64,000 nt of DNA from Mesostigma viride (taxonomy: Eukaryota > Streptophyta > Mesostigmatophyceae > Mesostigmatales > Mesostigmataceae): assembly GCA_009746045.1 (NCBI GenBank), contig RPFO01000765.1, positions 5,001 through 69,000 of the forward strand. The letters are read 5' to 3'. Every line of letters starts with the position of its first letter. The first letter of the stretch is position 1. A model generated the notes under the pieces. That model was not told the origin of the DNA. It saw only the letters and a program-made list of their open reading frames with translations, and did not search any database. Below, piece by piece: positions 54,941 through 64,000 of the stretch. The position numbers and the translations under genes are program-made.

Positions 54941-57900
54941 TTATCTTGGTTGCTGCATCATCCTGGCAAGCTTAGCGGAGGGCCCATCACCCATCTCCTT
55001 CTGCATCTCCTTCAGTGCTTCTGGGTCTGTGGGGAACGGGTATGGATTAAGCCGAGAACCACGTCGACAGTGTGATCATGATTCAACTGCAACTTCATCA
55101 CTCTCCGAATTTGCTTGAATGAGCCAGCCTAGACCAAACAAGTCACAGACAGCCTGGATAGATAGTAAGAACCCAAAACCACACAAGAACAAGGCGATGC
55201 TGGCTGACCTGTAGTCACCAATTATAACAACGTAATCACATGAAATCATAGCCAGAAGCAGGAATCGGGAGGCAACCCAGTCAACTGAGATAAGGTGGCT
55301 TGGGGCCACCAGGGAAAGTAACTAGCGAGATAATGCAATTCATTAAGTGAGACAATTACATGTTCATATATTTCTGGCTAGGAACCATGATTGCAAACAC
55401 TATTGCTCATAGACACGTGGCAAGACGTGGCAAGACATAGCAAGACATAGCAAGACATAGCAAGACATAGCAAGACATAGCAAGACATAGCAAGACATAG
55501 CAAGACATAGCCAGTCGTAGCAAGACGTAGCAAGCCATGTCAGGACATAGCAGGACACGCCCTGATCAAGCATGCTGTTTCCGGCCCCACCGTCTAGGTC
55601 ATCTAGTCGCTCTACACGTAAGCCAGCCATAATTTCAATGCACAAGGCTACACATTTCCATCACCATTCATCTTCATCATCCTGAACGACTCGAACACGC
55701 GGACAAGATAACGGCAGGCTCGAGCTACCATGGTCCGGATTCTCCCGATTTCTGGCCTGCGCTGGTTGTCTCCTTGATAGCAAGCCATGGCAAGCAAGGC
55801 GTAGCCATAAAAAATAACAAGTTCTTCATTCCTTGTACTACATGTTGTGACCCAATTAAACCAAATGCAGCTTGTAATAATAAGACGCGGGCCGAACGGT
55901 CGTCGCAAGCAAGGGTCACCGCAAGAGGCGGCCGTGTGGCCACTCACCGACGAGCTTAGGCAGCATCATTATGACGACGAGGCCCAGTCCCATGAGGACC
56001 ATTGGGTTCTTGAGCAGCGACATGTATGAGAAGGAGGAGTACTTCTGGCAAACGCAAGGACAGGGTAAAGGGTAAACACAAACACGGAGCAAAAGGTAGA
56101 TACAAATACAGGAGACCATGGGCACCCTCGGGTTGTTCAGCTGCGACATGTACGAGGAGCACTTCTGGCAGACGCCAACAAAGGGACAGAGCCATGGACA
56201 GAGGAGAGGGCAGACGGATGGAGGGAGAGGGAAGCTAATGTGAGAATTCATGCAACGTGGGAGAGACACGTACAAGGAGGGCGAATACCGTAGGGTAGGC
56301 ACAGGACTAGGTAAGGTAAGGTGGGATGGGTAAGGAAAGCACAAGAGGACGGGCATGGGAGGATGGGCAAACACCATCCAACATCATCCAACATCCAAGC
56401 TTGCGGACCCAGATGAATCAGTATAATGATAGACAAAAAAAGATAAGGGGATATGGGGGTGGCAGTGGGGGATCAGGGGGTGATCGTGTGAGCATGCATC
56501 CATGTCAGCGGTCGGATGAGTGCCAACCGGCAGCTCTGGCGGGGATCGAAACCAACAGAACTGGACTAGATGGGACCAAACGGGATTTTATGGGGGAAAG
56601 GACAGCCTTCTGCCACAACTCTTCAGACCGGGCCACGATCAAGGGATGCGCGCATTATGCAGCATCCTTGGCTTCTATTGTGCTATGGTAAGTGCGACAA
56701 AGCGACCCTTATTTACACGCCAGGGCACCTCCCAGATAAATTTGGACGCCCAACAGAAAAGGGCGGTCACCAGCTCCACCAGATTAGGACATACATAGCC
56801 AACCGCAATGGCATAACACTTGACGCATCATGTTAACAAACATTTGCTACGCACGTTTTCTTTACTCCAATAGTCTAATGTGCGTTGGACATGTACTTCA
56901 GTGCCCTAAAAACTGCACGTTGAAATACCTGCATATTGATGTACCGAAAATCTTATTATTTTATACTTGGCTCTCTTTCCCCCTCGACGCCACCTTGCTC
57001 TAGGACCTCAAAGTAGTGTATCTGCGCGGACGCCTTGAGCTGCAGCGGGTAGGGCAGTGCATCCTATCAGACAACCAAGCAACCAAGCAACCTTGAGGCC
57101 CACCCGATCCTAACTTGTGGCCTGCTCCCTTACCTCAAAATAGTACACTTGCGCCGACGCCTTGAGCCGCAGCGGGTAGGGCAGCGCGAGCTGCATGCTG
57201 TCCGCCGTGTACGCGTGCACCGCGCCCTGCGTGACGTCCAGGCGCACCTGGATGAGGGGGCAAAGAGTAGACCATAAAGGAGTCCATAAGGTAGACCCCA
57301 TAAGGTGAAGCAGGAGTAGACACATGGGTAAGGAAGGCATGTGGTGGAAACAGGCTTCAGCCACACCTGGCTGCGCTGGATGCGCAAGCACACCGGGACG
57401 AAAGGTCCGCGCGTTTGAAGTGCACACATAGTTAATAAGAGGGGCGCGGGAGGTGGACAAAGTTACCTAGGGGGCCGCCGCAGGTATCCGAACGCACCGG
57501 GACGATGAACAACCGGGACCGCAAAGAAAAAGTGCTCAGGGCGCAAAACATACAGATGGGGGGGCAGGAGGTGGTGTGTGTGTGGGGGGGGAAGGCACCA
57601 AAGATGTTCATGTTTGAAACTACACTGAACCGTGCTGGGTGTAGCTACGCACCAGGGACAGCGATGGAGGCATGGATAAGATGGGGCGGACCTGAGGAAC
57701 GATGGAAAAGGCGGGGGCATGTCCAGAGGCGAGGACCGTCACCGACACGAAGCCATATTTATAAGGGGGGTTCTGGCCCACGCTAGTTATCTCGCTGATG
57801 TTCCAAGAGGGGGGGAGGAGATGGAAAACATGCCCAGGCGCGGGTGGATGTGCGGGCAACACTGATGCCCAGAGCCAGCGCCCAAGCTCTGGGCTCTGGA

Positions 57901-60424
57901 TGCACTGGGCTCTGCATGCCCAGTTGCCTGGTCAGCCATGGCAGCGTTGGGTACAAGGGGGGTGAGAGGGGAAAACGCGATGGGGGTGCCAACATGCTTT
58001 ATTGGCGGGGTGGGGGGCGTACAAACGGTGGTCCCCTGATCCCTGGCCATGAGATGCAGTAAGCATTTGATGCGCAAAGATAATGATTAGTAAGCATTTG
58101 ATGCGCAAAGATAATGATCATTACGCCTCACCTGAATATTGAAGATCGTAATCATTACGCCTCACTTGATGATTGAAGTTAATAATCATTACAGCTCACT
58201 TAAAACAGGCGAGGGTTGAAGAACATCTCCCCCTACTTGAGGCAGGGGTTGAAGTGAGTTATGGTAAGTGAGTTACAGAAGGTGGCCACACAAAAACGTA
58301 TACAAAAAGCGCGACCAGAAAACAGACAAGGGGAACAAGGGGCTAAACTTGCTAACCAGTATCACCATTATCACTATTACTTCTAACAGATTAGTGGATA
58401 AATTAGATGTGCCGGTTTTCCCACAGGGGGCTGCCCAGCAGAGCTGAACGTGCCCTCTAGCGCATCTGAAATATGCCATGCCTGAGAGAGGCCATTAAAA
58501 CAACGCATCTGTGATTGTGACTAGGAGCACCATGGCCTGCACCACAGGGTGAATTTCGAGCCTTATTAGGCGATGATGGACCTCAATAGACGGCAGGTCA
58601 CCCATGCTCACAGGAATGAGAGCCTTTCCCCTTAATGGACAGTGATAGACCTCAGCAGACCTTAACAGACCTTTTAGACCTTAATAGATTGACAGAACTT
58701 ACTAGGCTTTTTCAGACATTAAAGCCTAGAAGTTTGACCTTACTGTTACAGACTCAATGAACGTTAGACCCTAATGTCATAGACCTCAGAGAGACCAGAA
58801 TAGACCTTCATAGACTGCGAGGACCCTTACCGCTCGGAATACATGGCCGAGGGCGATCACTTCAAGCAGGTGAGTCCCTGAGGGTACGTCCGAGCTGTCA
58901 GCAGCAACGGACAGGGGCAAGGAAAGTGGCAACGGAAAGAACCAAAGGAAGAGGACAGGGAAGGGGCAAGAAAAGGGGCAAGAGAAGGGGCAAGAAAAAT
59001 GGCAAGAAAGGGGCAAGGGATGGGGAGGAAAAGGCGAGGGAAGTGGCAAGGGAAAGTGGCAGGGACAGGAAAGGAACAGACAGGGTAACCAGCACCGCCC
59101 ACTGGGCGTCGGGTTCAAGGACCAGGGTGAAATGGCCAGGTGGGGCACCAATCAGAAACAAAAACAAAGGTTCCAGGTCCAATTAAGGAACATTCCAACC
59201 AGCACAGGGGACAACAACAAAAACAGTACAGCAGGGGCCAAACTGCGAAACCAGGGGGCATGGCAGGGGTTGCCAAACGGGCCTATCAAGAGGTCTATGA
59301 GAGGCCTATCATACAATCTATCAGAGGCCTATAAAGGAATACTAAACGAAACTAGCCAAACTAGAAAAACAGGCGGCAGAGAGGAAGGCCTCCGTTTGGT
59401 TTGCTTGGCTTCTTTTGCTTCCAATGGCTTCCTTTTTCTCGGTATAATGCTCGCGCCGTCACATCCCTTCCCCTCCCACCATCTGCTGGGCGTGAGAACC
59501 CAAACCGCGGTGTTTGTGCTCGCACATGTGTACTTCGGGTATGCAACAGCGCGGATCACCTACTGGGAACCTATCCTGAATACCTAGCTGCTGGCTAGCT
59601 ATCTAGAGTGCCTCGCCAGAGTACCTAGCTTGATTGCCTAGCTAAACTGCCTATCTAGAGTGAATCTAAAGTACGTAGCCAGGACATCTATCTAAGAGAG
59701 TACCTATCTAGAATACCTAGCCAGAATAACTATATAGAGAGCACCTGTCTAGAATACCTATCTAGAATGCCTATCTAGAATGCCTATATAGCGTGCATAT
59801 CCAAAGTACCTATCTAGAAGAAGCCGGGGGTGCTACAAAAGCTTTGAGCATTGCTACGGTAGGGGCGACGCGGATGGAGATAACACCCTTGACTTGTTGA
59901 TTGTTGAATGGTAGGAGAGGATACAAGGCGAACACGCCGTTCGTGCGGAGGGGAGCCACATGCTCGCCGCCATCCAGGATGACCTTGACCTCGCTCGATT
60001 TCAAGGAAGTCCCTGCAGGGCAAGCCGGTTATAAACCCATTCAACTTGATTGAAGATTTATAACGTTGGATTCAAGAAGCGTAGCTTAGCCGCCAAAAAG
60101 CACCGCGTTGCCAGCATGAATTCGCCGTGCATGAGAGGGGGCATACCGTCTAAAATGATGCGACCCTCGATCCGGTAGCCGTTGTTGTCATCAGCTACCC
60201 TGCAAAAGGCAGCACACGTCACGGCTTCAGGCTCTTTTGCTCAGCGCAACCCTCCCAAAACTTTGGGCAACGCAAAGCAGCAACAGCTATTTTGCGTAGA
60301 CTCAGTGCACATGCATAGAGACCCTGGCGATCGGTTGCACTCACCTGGCATACGCGACGCAAAGGAGCATACATGATATCAAATAAAAAGCCCACGACCT
60401 CCACACTAGCGACACACGGTTCAT
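54941..60424 (-). CDS. EMC7: ER membrane protein complex subunit 7 (seven exons, 193 aa)
   Basis: Exons in coding order: 60424-60345, 60199-60147, 60012-59925, 58894-58831, 57247-57134, 56044-55948, 55026-54941. All introns are GT..AG and phases agree, giving 193 residues; the human protein is 242. A signal peptide (residues 1-26, MNRVSLVWRSW then a hydrophobic core ending VAYA) precedes a lumenal beta-sandwich: NGYRIEGRIILDG, SSEVKVILDGGEHV, VPSGTHLLEVIALGHVF and LPYPLRLKASAQVYYFE. One membrane helix is at ~146-165 (NPMVLMGLGLVVIMMLPK), then a short cytosolic tail starting DPEALKEMQKEM. Known role: subunit of the EMC insertase that places tail-anchored and multipass proteins in the ER membrane. 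Identity is firm; the exact signal cleavage site is inferred. Two introns contain duplicated exon ends. Confidence 0.93.
55430..55560 (+). repeat. 10-bp tandem repeat (CAAGACATAG), EMC7 intron 6
   Basis: About nine perfect CAAGACATAG units followed by variants (CCAGTCGTAG, CAAGACGTAG, CAGGACATAG). Confidence 0.92.
55558..55781 (-). repeat. Interspersed repeat, family A, long copy (EMC7 intron 6)
   Basis: Near-identical partner of 28725-28953 over ~225 bp. It sits between the 10-bp array and a CAAGCCATGGCAAGC stretch. Orientation relative to EMC7 is sense. Confidence 0.8.
56122..56164 (-). repeat. Partial duplicate of the EMC7 membrane-helix exon start
   Basis: Minus strand: CCAG acceptor, then codons for KCSSYMSQLNNPRVPM, a diverged copy of the true exon start KYSSFSYMSLLKNPMVLM at 56044. 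The frame stays open from here to the true exon, 120 nt in all. Confidence 0.75.
57007..57063 (-). repeat. Duplicate of the EMC7 exon 5 3' end inside the next intron
   Basis: The minus strand encodes DALPYPLQLKASAQIHYFE, a copy of the exon 5 end (LALPYPLRLKASAQVYYFE). It is bounded by an AG on the left and GTCCTA on the right, so 57 nt (19 codons) could in principle be spliced in frame. Confidence 0.75.
58640..58810. repeat. Degenerate TAGACCTTAATAGAC repeats (EMC7 intron 4)
   Basis: AGACCT(T/C)A(A/G)(T/C)AGAC-like units recur irregularly. No coding sense was seen. Confidence 0.55.
58900..59085 (-). repeat. Pyrimidine-rich tract (minus strand) before the EMC7 exon 4 acceptor
   Basis: The plus strand is purine-rich with repeated GGGGCAAGAAAAGGGGCAAG. 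It directly precedes the AG at 58896-58895 on the coding strand. Confidence 0.7.
59575..59822. repeat. Degenerate CCTATCTAGAATA repeats (EMC7 intron 3)
   Basis: Units such as GCCTATCTAGAATACCTAGC recur about every 14-20 bp with variation. Confidence 0.75.
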
Positions 60425-63277
60425 GATAGCAGGGAAATCAAATCTCCTCAACCTGCTAAACCCTGTACCCGCTTTTCTCGGCTATTTCAACGCGACAGGG
60501 GAGGCAAACCCATAAGGTATGAATTGGACCCCACCGGCTAAAAGATTAAATAGGAAACACATATACCATCAGAGCTACGTTTTAACAAGAATATCAGCCA
60601 ACGGAAGGAGCTTATTGAAAAGAATTACCGCTCTCCTGCTAATCGTCCATCGCTGTCATCGTTTACTACCTACAGGCTCATGCAGGGCTCATTAGCAATT
60701 TTCCTCGCAAGACTCGTGCACGCCAGGTCGCCAGCAGCCCAGCACACGATTTCTCATTTCCCTGAACTCACTCCGCACTGTTCTGGCCACTGTCACAATC
60801 GCGACCAGACTGACCCTCGGACGGACGAGTTGTTGTTGTTGTTGTTGTTGTTGTTTGTTGTTGAATCCCACTGTCTGGGCATGACCGATTGGGTGTCAGT
60901 CCGTCAGTCATTTGGATCCCACTACGATCGGTTGTTACGAGAAAAAGTCACACCCGTGTACGGCTACTGTAGGTCGCCGTGGTAGCGGTCAAGGTTGACC
61001 GGGCCGATTGCGCGCCGAGCACTGCTGAGTTGGCTTCTGTGTAGTTGCTAGTTAGGTGCTGCAGCCTGCAAGGTGCACCCCCAAAACGCACGCTAGTTCA
61101 TGGTAGGGCTCTATGGCCGACGAATGATGGGGAGGGTAGCTATGGCGTCGGTCTTCGTCCGGCCTAGATCGCGAGCTCCATGATGAAGTAATGCGGGGTT
61201 CTAGACTTTTCAAACCGGACAACCCCGCCAGGGAAATGCCCGGCTCCTAGCTTAATTCCCACGCCAAAATATGGCCTGGTTGTTGTCGCGAGCGTTGGGC
61301 TGAATCGCTCAGCGAATTGTTGTATATGGTGGCCTCCATGGTACATGCATTAATAAATAGCTTCGCGTGAGATATAAAAAATGGTGGTGACGGTAGCCCA
61401 TCCAGGACAATGTAGTGGCAGAGGTGTGATTTATCTGGTCATTTTCTTAATGTCATGCAGCTGGATGGCACAGCAGGTAACGTTTCTCTCATGAGCATGC
61501 CCAAGATATCGTTGCGACAAGCAAGCGCGCATATTTGCTTCCTTGGAAATATATATTACATATTTTTGCTTGGTTGTCTTGTCGTTCTCATGACGTGGCT
61601 TCTGACTTTTTTGTCACGTGTTTCGTGGATGTCGGCCGGCTGCCGGATTTCTGCCTGCCGATTACTTCACGTCAGGGCTCTGCCGATCCCGGCGGTGAGT
61701 TTGCAATCTGTGAGGGTGATCAAGCAAGCCCTGAGCGTTATCTCATGTGCAGTTTTGCCGGGGCTTGCTGATATGTTGCAATGTTGGTGTTTCCGAGAGT
61801 GTCGCTCCCATCGACCCATCGACCGCTTAGCCCACCGCGCGCCCTGCTGCGTGCGGGCGAATCACCCTACTGTCCTCTTCTCTTTTCCTATATCAATGCC
61901 CAGGTGGAGAATAGTTGGCGCCTGCTGTAAAGTGCTTGCGTGAGGACCTTGTCGTGTGTATTTGTGTGCGCTCACTGCTCTCTTCCCTCCCTCCCATCGT
62001 ACAGAATTGTCTGTGCAGAGTAGGAGAAATCTGACGAGCTTATCTAAGTCGTCATAGTTTTGGTGCTCCATGGTGCGCCTTATCTCTGCTCACTTGATGC
62101 AGTCGCGTGCTTCAATAGTTAATTCTTACTATTATTCATGGGCCCGTGGTGCGCTAGCGCGACATCAGTGGTTCGCGCGTCGTCTTGTTGCCACATGTTG
62201 GGGTGCAGCGATGCTCTCTGGACGATTCCTTGAAGCGCCGACATCGTGTGTAGATTCCCCCCGGCGCAGATTTCCCAAGTCGATGGCCGTCCGTTGGCAT
62301 GGGGTGGTTTCCGTTGATGTGGGTGGGTGGTGTCTGTGGATACATGCGTGTGGGTGGTGTTTGCCTGTTGATCTCGGGTGACTGTTTGGATTTTTTGTTT
62401 GAACCGTTGCCCTCCCGCGCCAGTCCCTACAGCCACCCTCACCATGGACCGCCTGACTGCAGCACGTGTCGCCCTGTCGCCCTGTGGCCCTGCCGCCCTG
62501 CCGCCCTGCCGCCCTGCCGCCCTGCCGCCCTGCCGCCCTGCCGCCCTGCCGCCCTGCCGCCCTGTCGCCCTGTCGCCCTGTCGCCCTGCCGCCCTGCCGC
62601 CCTGCCGCCCTGCCGCCCTGCCGCCCTGCCGCCCTACCGCCCTACCGCCCTGCCGCCCTGCCGCCCTGCCGCCCTGCCGCCCTGCCGCCCTGCCGCCCTG
62701 CCGCCCTGCCGCCCTGCCGCCCTGCCGCCCTGCCGCCCTGCCGCCCTGCCGCCCTGCCGCCCTGCCGCCCTGCCGCCCTGCCGCCCTGCCTGCCGCCCTG
62801 CCGCCCTGCCGCCCTGCCGCCCTGCCGCCCTGCCGCCCTGCCGCCCTGCCGCCCTGTGGCCCTGTGGCCCTGTGGCCCTGTAGCCTTGTGGCATGACAAC
62901 ACTAAAGCGGCACAGCCAAGGTGGTTGGGCTCCACCTGGATAACATGCACACGCCTGTCACCGGTCTAATTTTCACAGGCCCCCACCCACCACCACCCAA
63001 CCGCCACCACCACCACCTCCATGACCACCACCGTAACCAACCCAGATTTCTGTGTGCTCGTTGGCTTTTGCCCCATCTTGCATTTGCGGCTGCCGTGCCT
63101 TGCACTCATGTTTTGCATGCTCGCGTTGTGCCTGCCGGCCGCGTCCTTGCTCACCTTGTTGGTCCTCGTTCATCGCTCGGATGCATCCATGCCCCATCAA
63201 CCCATGACAATGATGACGACCATCGTGACGACGACAATCCATGACAATTATGACGACCGTCATGACCAACAGATCAG
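60425..63277. other. Region between EMC7 and the right-edge gene; no confident gene
   Basis: It begins with the EMC7 5' flank. It contains a (GTT)n run at 60829-60855 and the 8-bp array at 62468-62885. Several 60-190-codon frames exist but show no recognisable domain or intron support. Promoters or 5' exons of the right-edge gene may lie here. Confidence 0.45.
62468..62885 (+). repeat. 8-bp tandem repeat (CCCTGCCG), ~50 units
   Basis: CCCTGCCG units with CCCTGTCG, CCCTACCG and CCCTGTGG variants. One short unit near 62790 shifts the phase. An 8-bp period reads the same peptide pattern (CRPAALPP) in all three frames, so the open frames are artefacts. Confidence 0.95.
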
Positions 63278-64000
63278 GCCCACGTGCGGCAGCCCGCGCT
63301 CGACCCCAACCGACAGGCGGCCCTCGAGCGCCTCAACGACCTCCAAGCCAAAGCCCACCTGGCAGGGGGTGCCATCAACGCGGGGGCCATGGGCATCATG
63401 CCCCGCGGCGCGCACACGCAGGGCGCGCCGCTCTCCTCCTACTGGGGCCTCTCCTCCACCCCCTCGACCAGCAATGGCCAGCCCGCGCCCACGCCCGCGG
63501 TGACGCTGGCCCCCAAAGTCTCCGCCCCCACTCCCAAGAAAAAACCGGTGAAAAAGGCGCCCAAGGCGAGCCCGAGCCCCGTGGCCGCTCCCGCGATGCC
63601 CCACCCTGTGGCAGCGGCTCCTGCCCCTGTGGAAGAGTCGGCACTGACGCCGACGCCGGAGCCAGAGATGCCAACTCCGGAGGCCACCCCCGAGCCCGTT
63701 TTTGAGCCTCAACCGGTCCATCATGAGCCCGCGGCACCCGTGCTGGTCGTGGAGGACGACCCGTTAATGCTCCCCGATGACACGCCCGCCGCCCACCGCA
63801 AGCCCACGCTGCTGCACACGGGCCTCGGCCGCAGTGGCCACCGCCACAGCGAGGACGACCTGGAGGCCATCCAGCAGAAGGTACTTTTCTCAATCCCCGA
63901 CGAGGACGAGGAGAAGCGGCTGTTCGGGTACTCGGTCACCGGGCGGAAGGCGGGTGCGGCCGCGGTGGCGGCCGCCAGCAAGCCTTCCCCGTTTGACGAG
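63278..64000 (+). CDS. Pro/Ala/Lys-rich protein, partial exon running off the window
   Basis: A frame opens after a TGA at 63263-63265, with an AG acceptor at 63276-63277, and stays open for 241 codons to the window end. It begins AHVRQPALDPNRQAALERLN and continues with a low-complexity Pro/Ala/Lys stretch (TPKKKPVKKAPKASPSP), an acidic Glu/Pro part, and a more structured end: HSEDDLEAIQQKVLFSIPDE then EKRLFGYSVTGRKAG. The product is not recognised. Composition suggests a disordered linker between folded parts. Possible donor AAG|GTACTT at 63879-63884 would end the exon early, but the reading beyond it still looks coding. Start and end are unknown. Confidence 0.5.

Noticed and set aside
56326-56836. 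Frames of 88-121 codons inside EMC7 intron 5
   Set aside because: Plus-strand frames within an intron of a well-supported minus-strand gene, without recognisable domains.
61455-61943. 162-codon plus-strand frame
   Set aside because: Cys/Leu-rich with no recognisable domain and no supporting splice structure; likely chance.

Overview
The window is nuclear DNA from a eukaryote. Its genes are split by introns with standard GT..AG ends, it encodes eukaryote-only proteins (an NFX1-type zinc-finger protein, an R3H/SUZ protein, ER membrane complex subunit 7), and it carries LINE-type retroelements. GC-rich coding DNA, long repeat-filled introns and a giant DUF3638/DUF3645 protein suggest a microbial eukaryote, perhaps an alga. 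I could not place it further.

Layout. (1) 72-24994, plus strand: a complete NFXL1-like gene of 19 exons (about 961 residues) in which roughly 22 kb of introns is mostly minisatellite, microsatellite and a 2-kb polypyrimidine tract. (2) 25.2-32.65 kb: a mosaic of decayed L1-like LINE fragments on both strands and a non-autonomous element with TTAA target duplications and inverted repeats (30599-32649). (3) 32.65-34.9 kb: no confident gene, with a possible decayed zinc-finger/G-patch relic near 33.2-33.5 kb. (4) 38240-34902, minus strand: an R3H + SUZ domain RNA-binding protein, with an apparent one-base frame break in a G9 run. (5) 39279-51569, plus strand: a three-exon gene for a ~3355-residue DUF3638/DUF3645 helicase-like ATPase, divergent from gene 4. 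(6) 52.0-54.5 kb: more retroelement fragments. (7) 60424-54941, minus strand: a complete seven-exon EMC7 gene (193 residues). (8) From about 63278 to the right edge: an open Pro/Ala/Lys-rich coding exon of an unrecognised gene.

The genes do not form a pathway: transcription/ubiquitin-type zinc finger, mRNA-binding protein, giant ATPase and ER insertase subunit are unrelated housekeeping-type functions. The most unusual theme is structural. Exon-intron borders are repeatedly copied in tandem. Copies of splice donors form minisatellites in NFXL1 introns 2 and 18 and in the DUF3638 gene intron 2. Exon ends of EMC7 are duplicated inside its introns, one copy offering an in-frame 120-nt alternative acceptor. 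Very long polypyrimidine tracts abut 3' splice sites in three unrelated genes. Most long open frames in the repeats (for example 5.0-7.6 kb, 15.7-18.0 kb, 62.3-62.9 kb) are composition artefacts. Gene models were built by joining frames through splice sites by eye; no transcript evidence was available.
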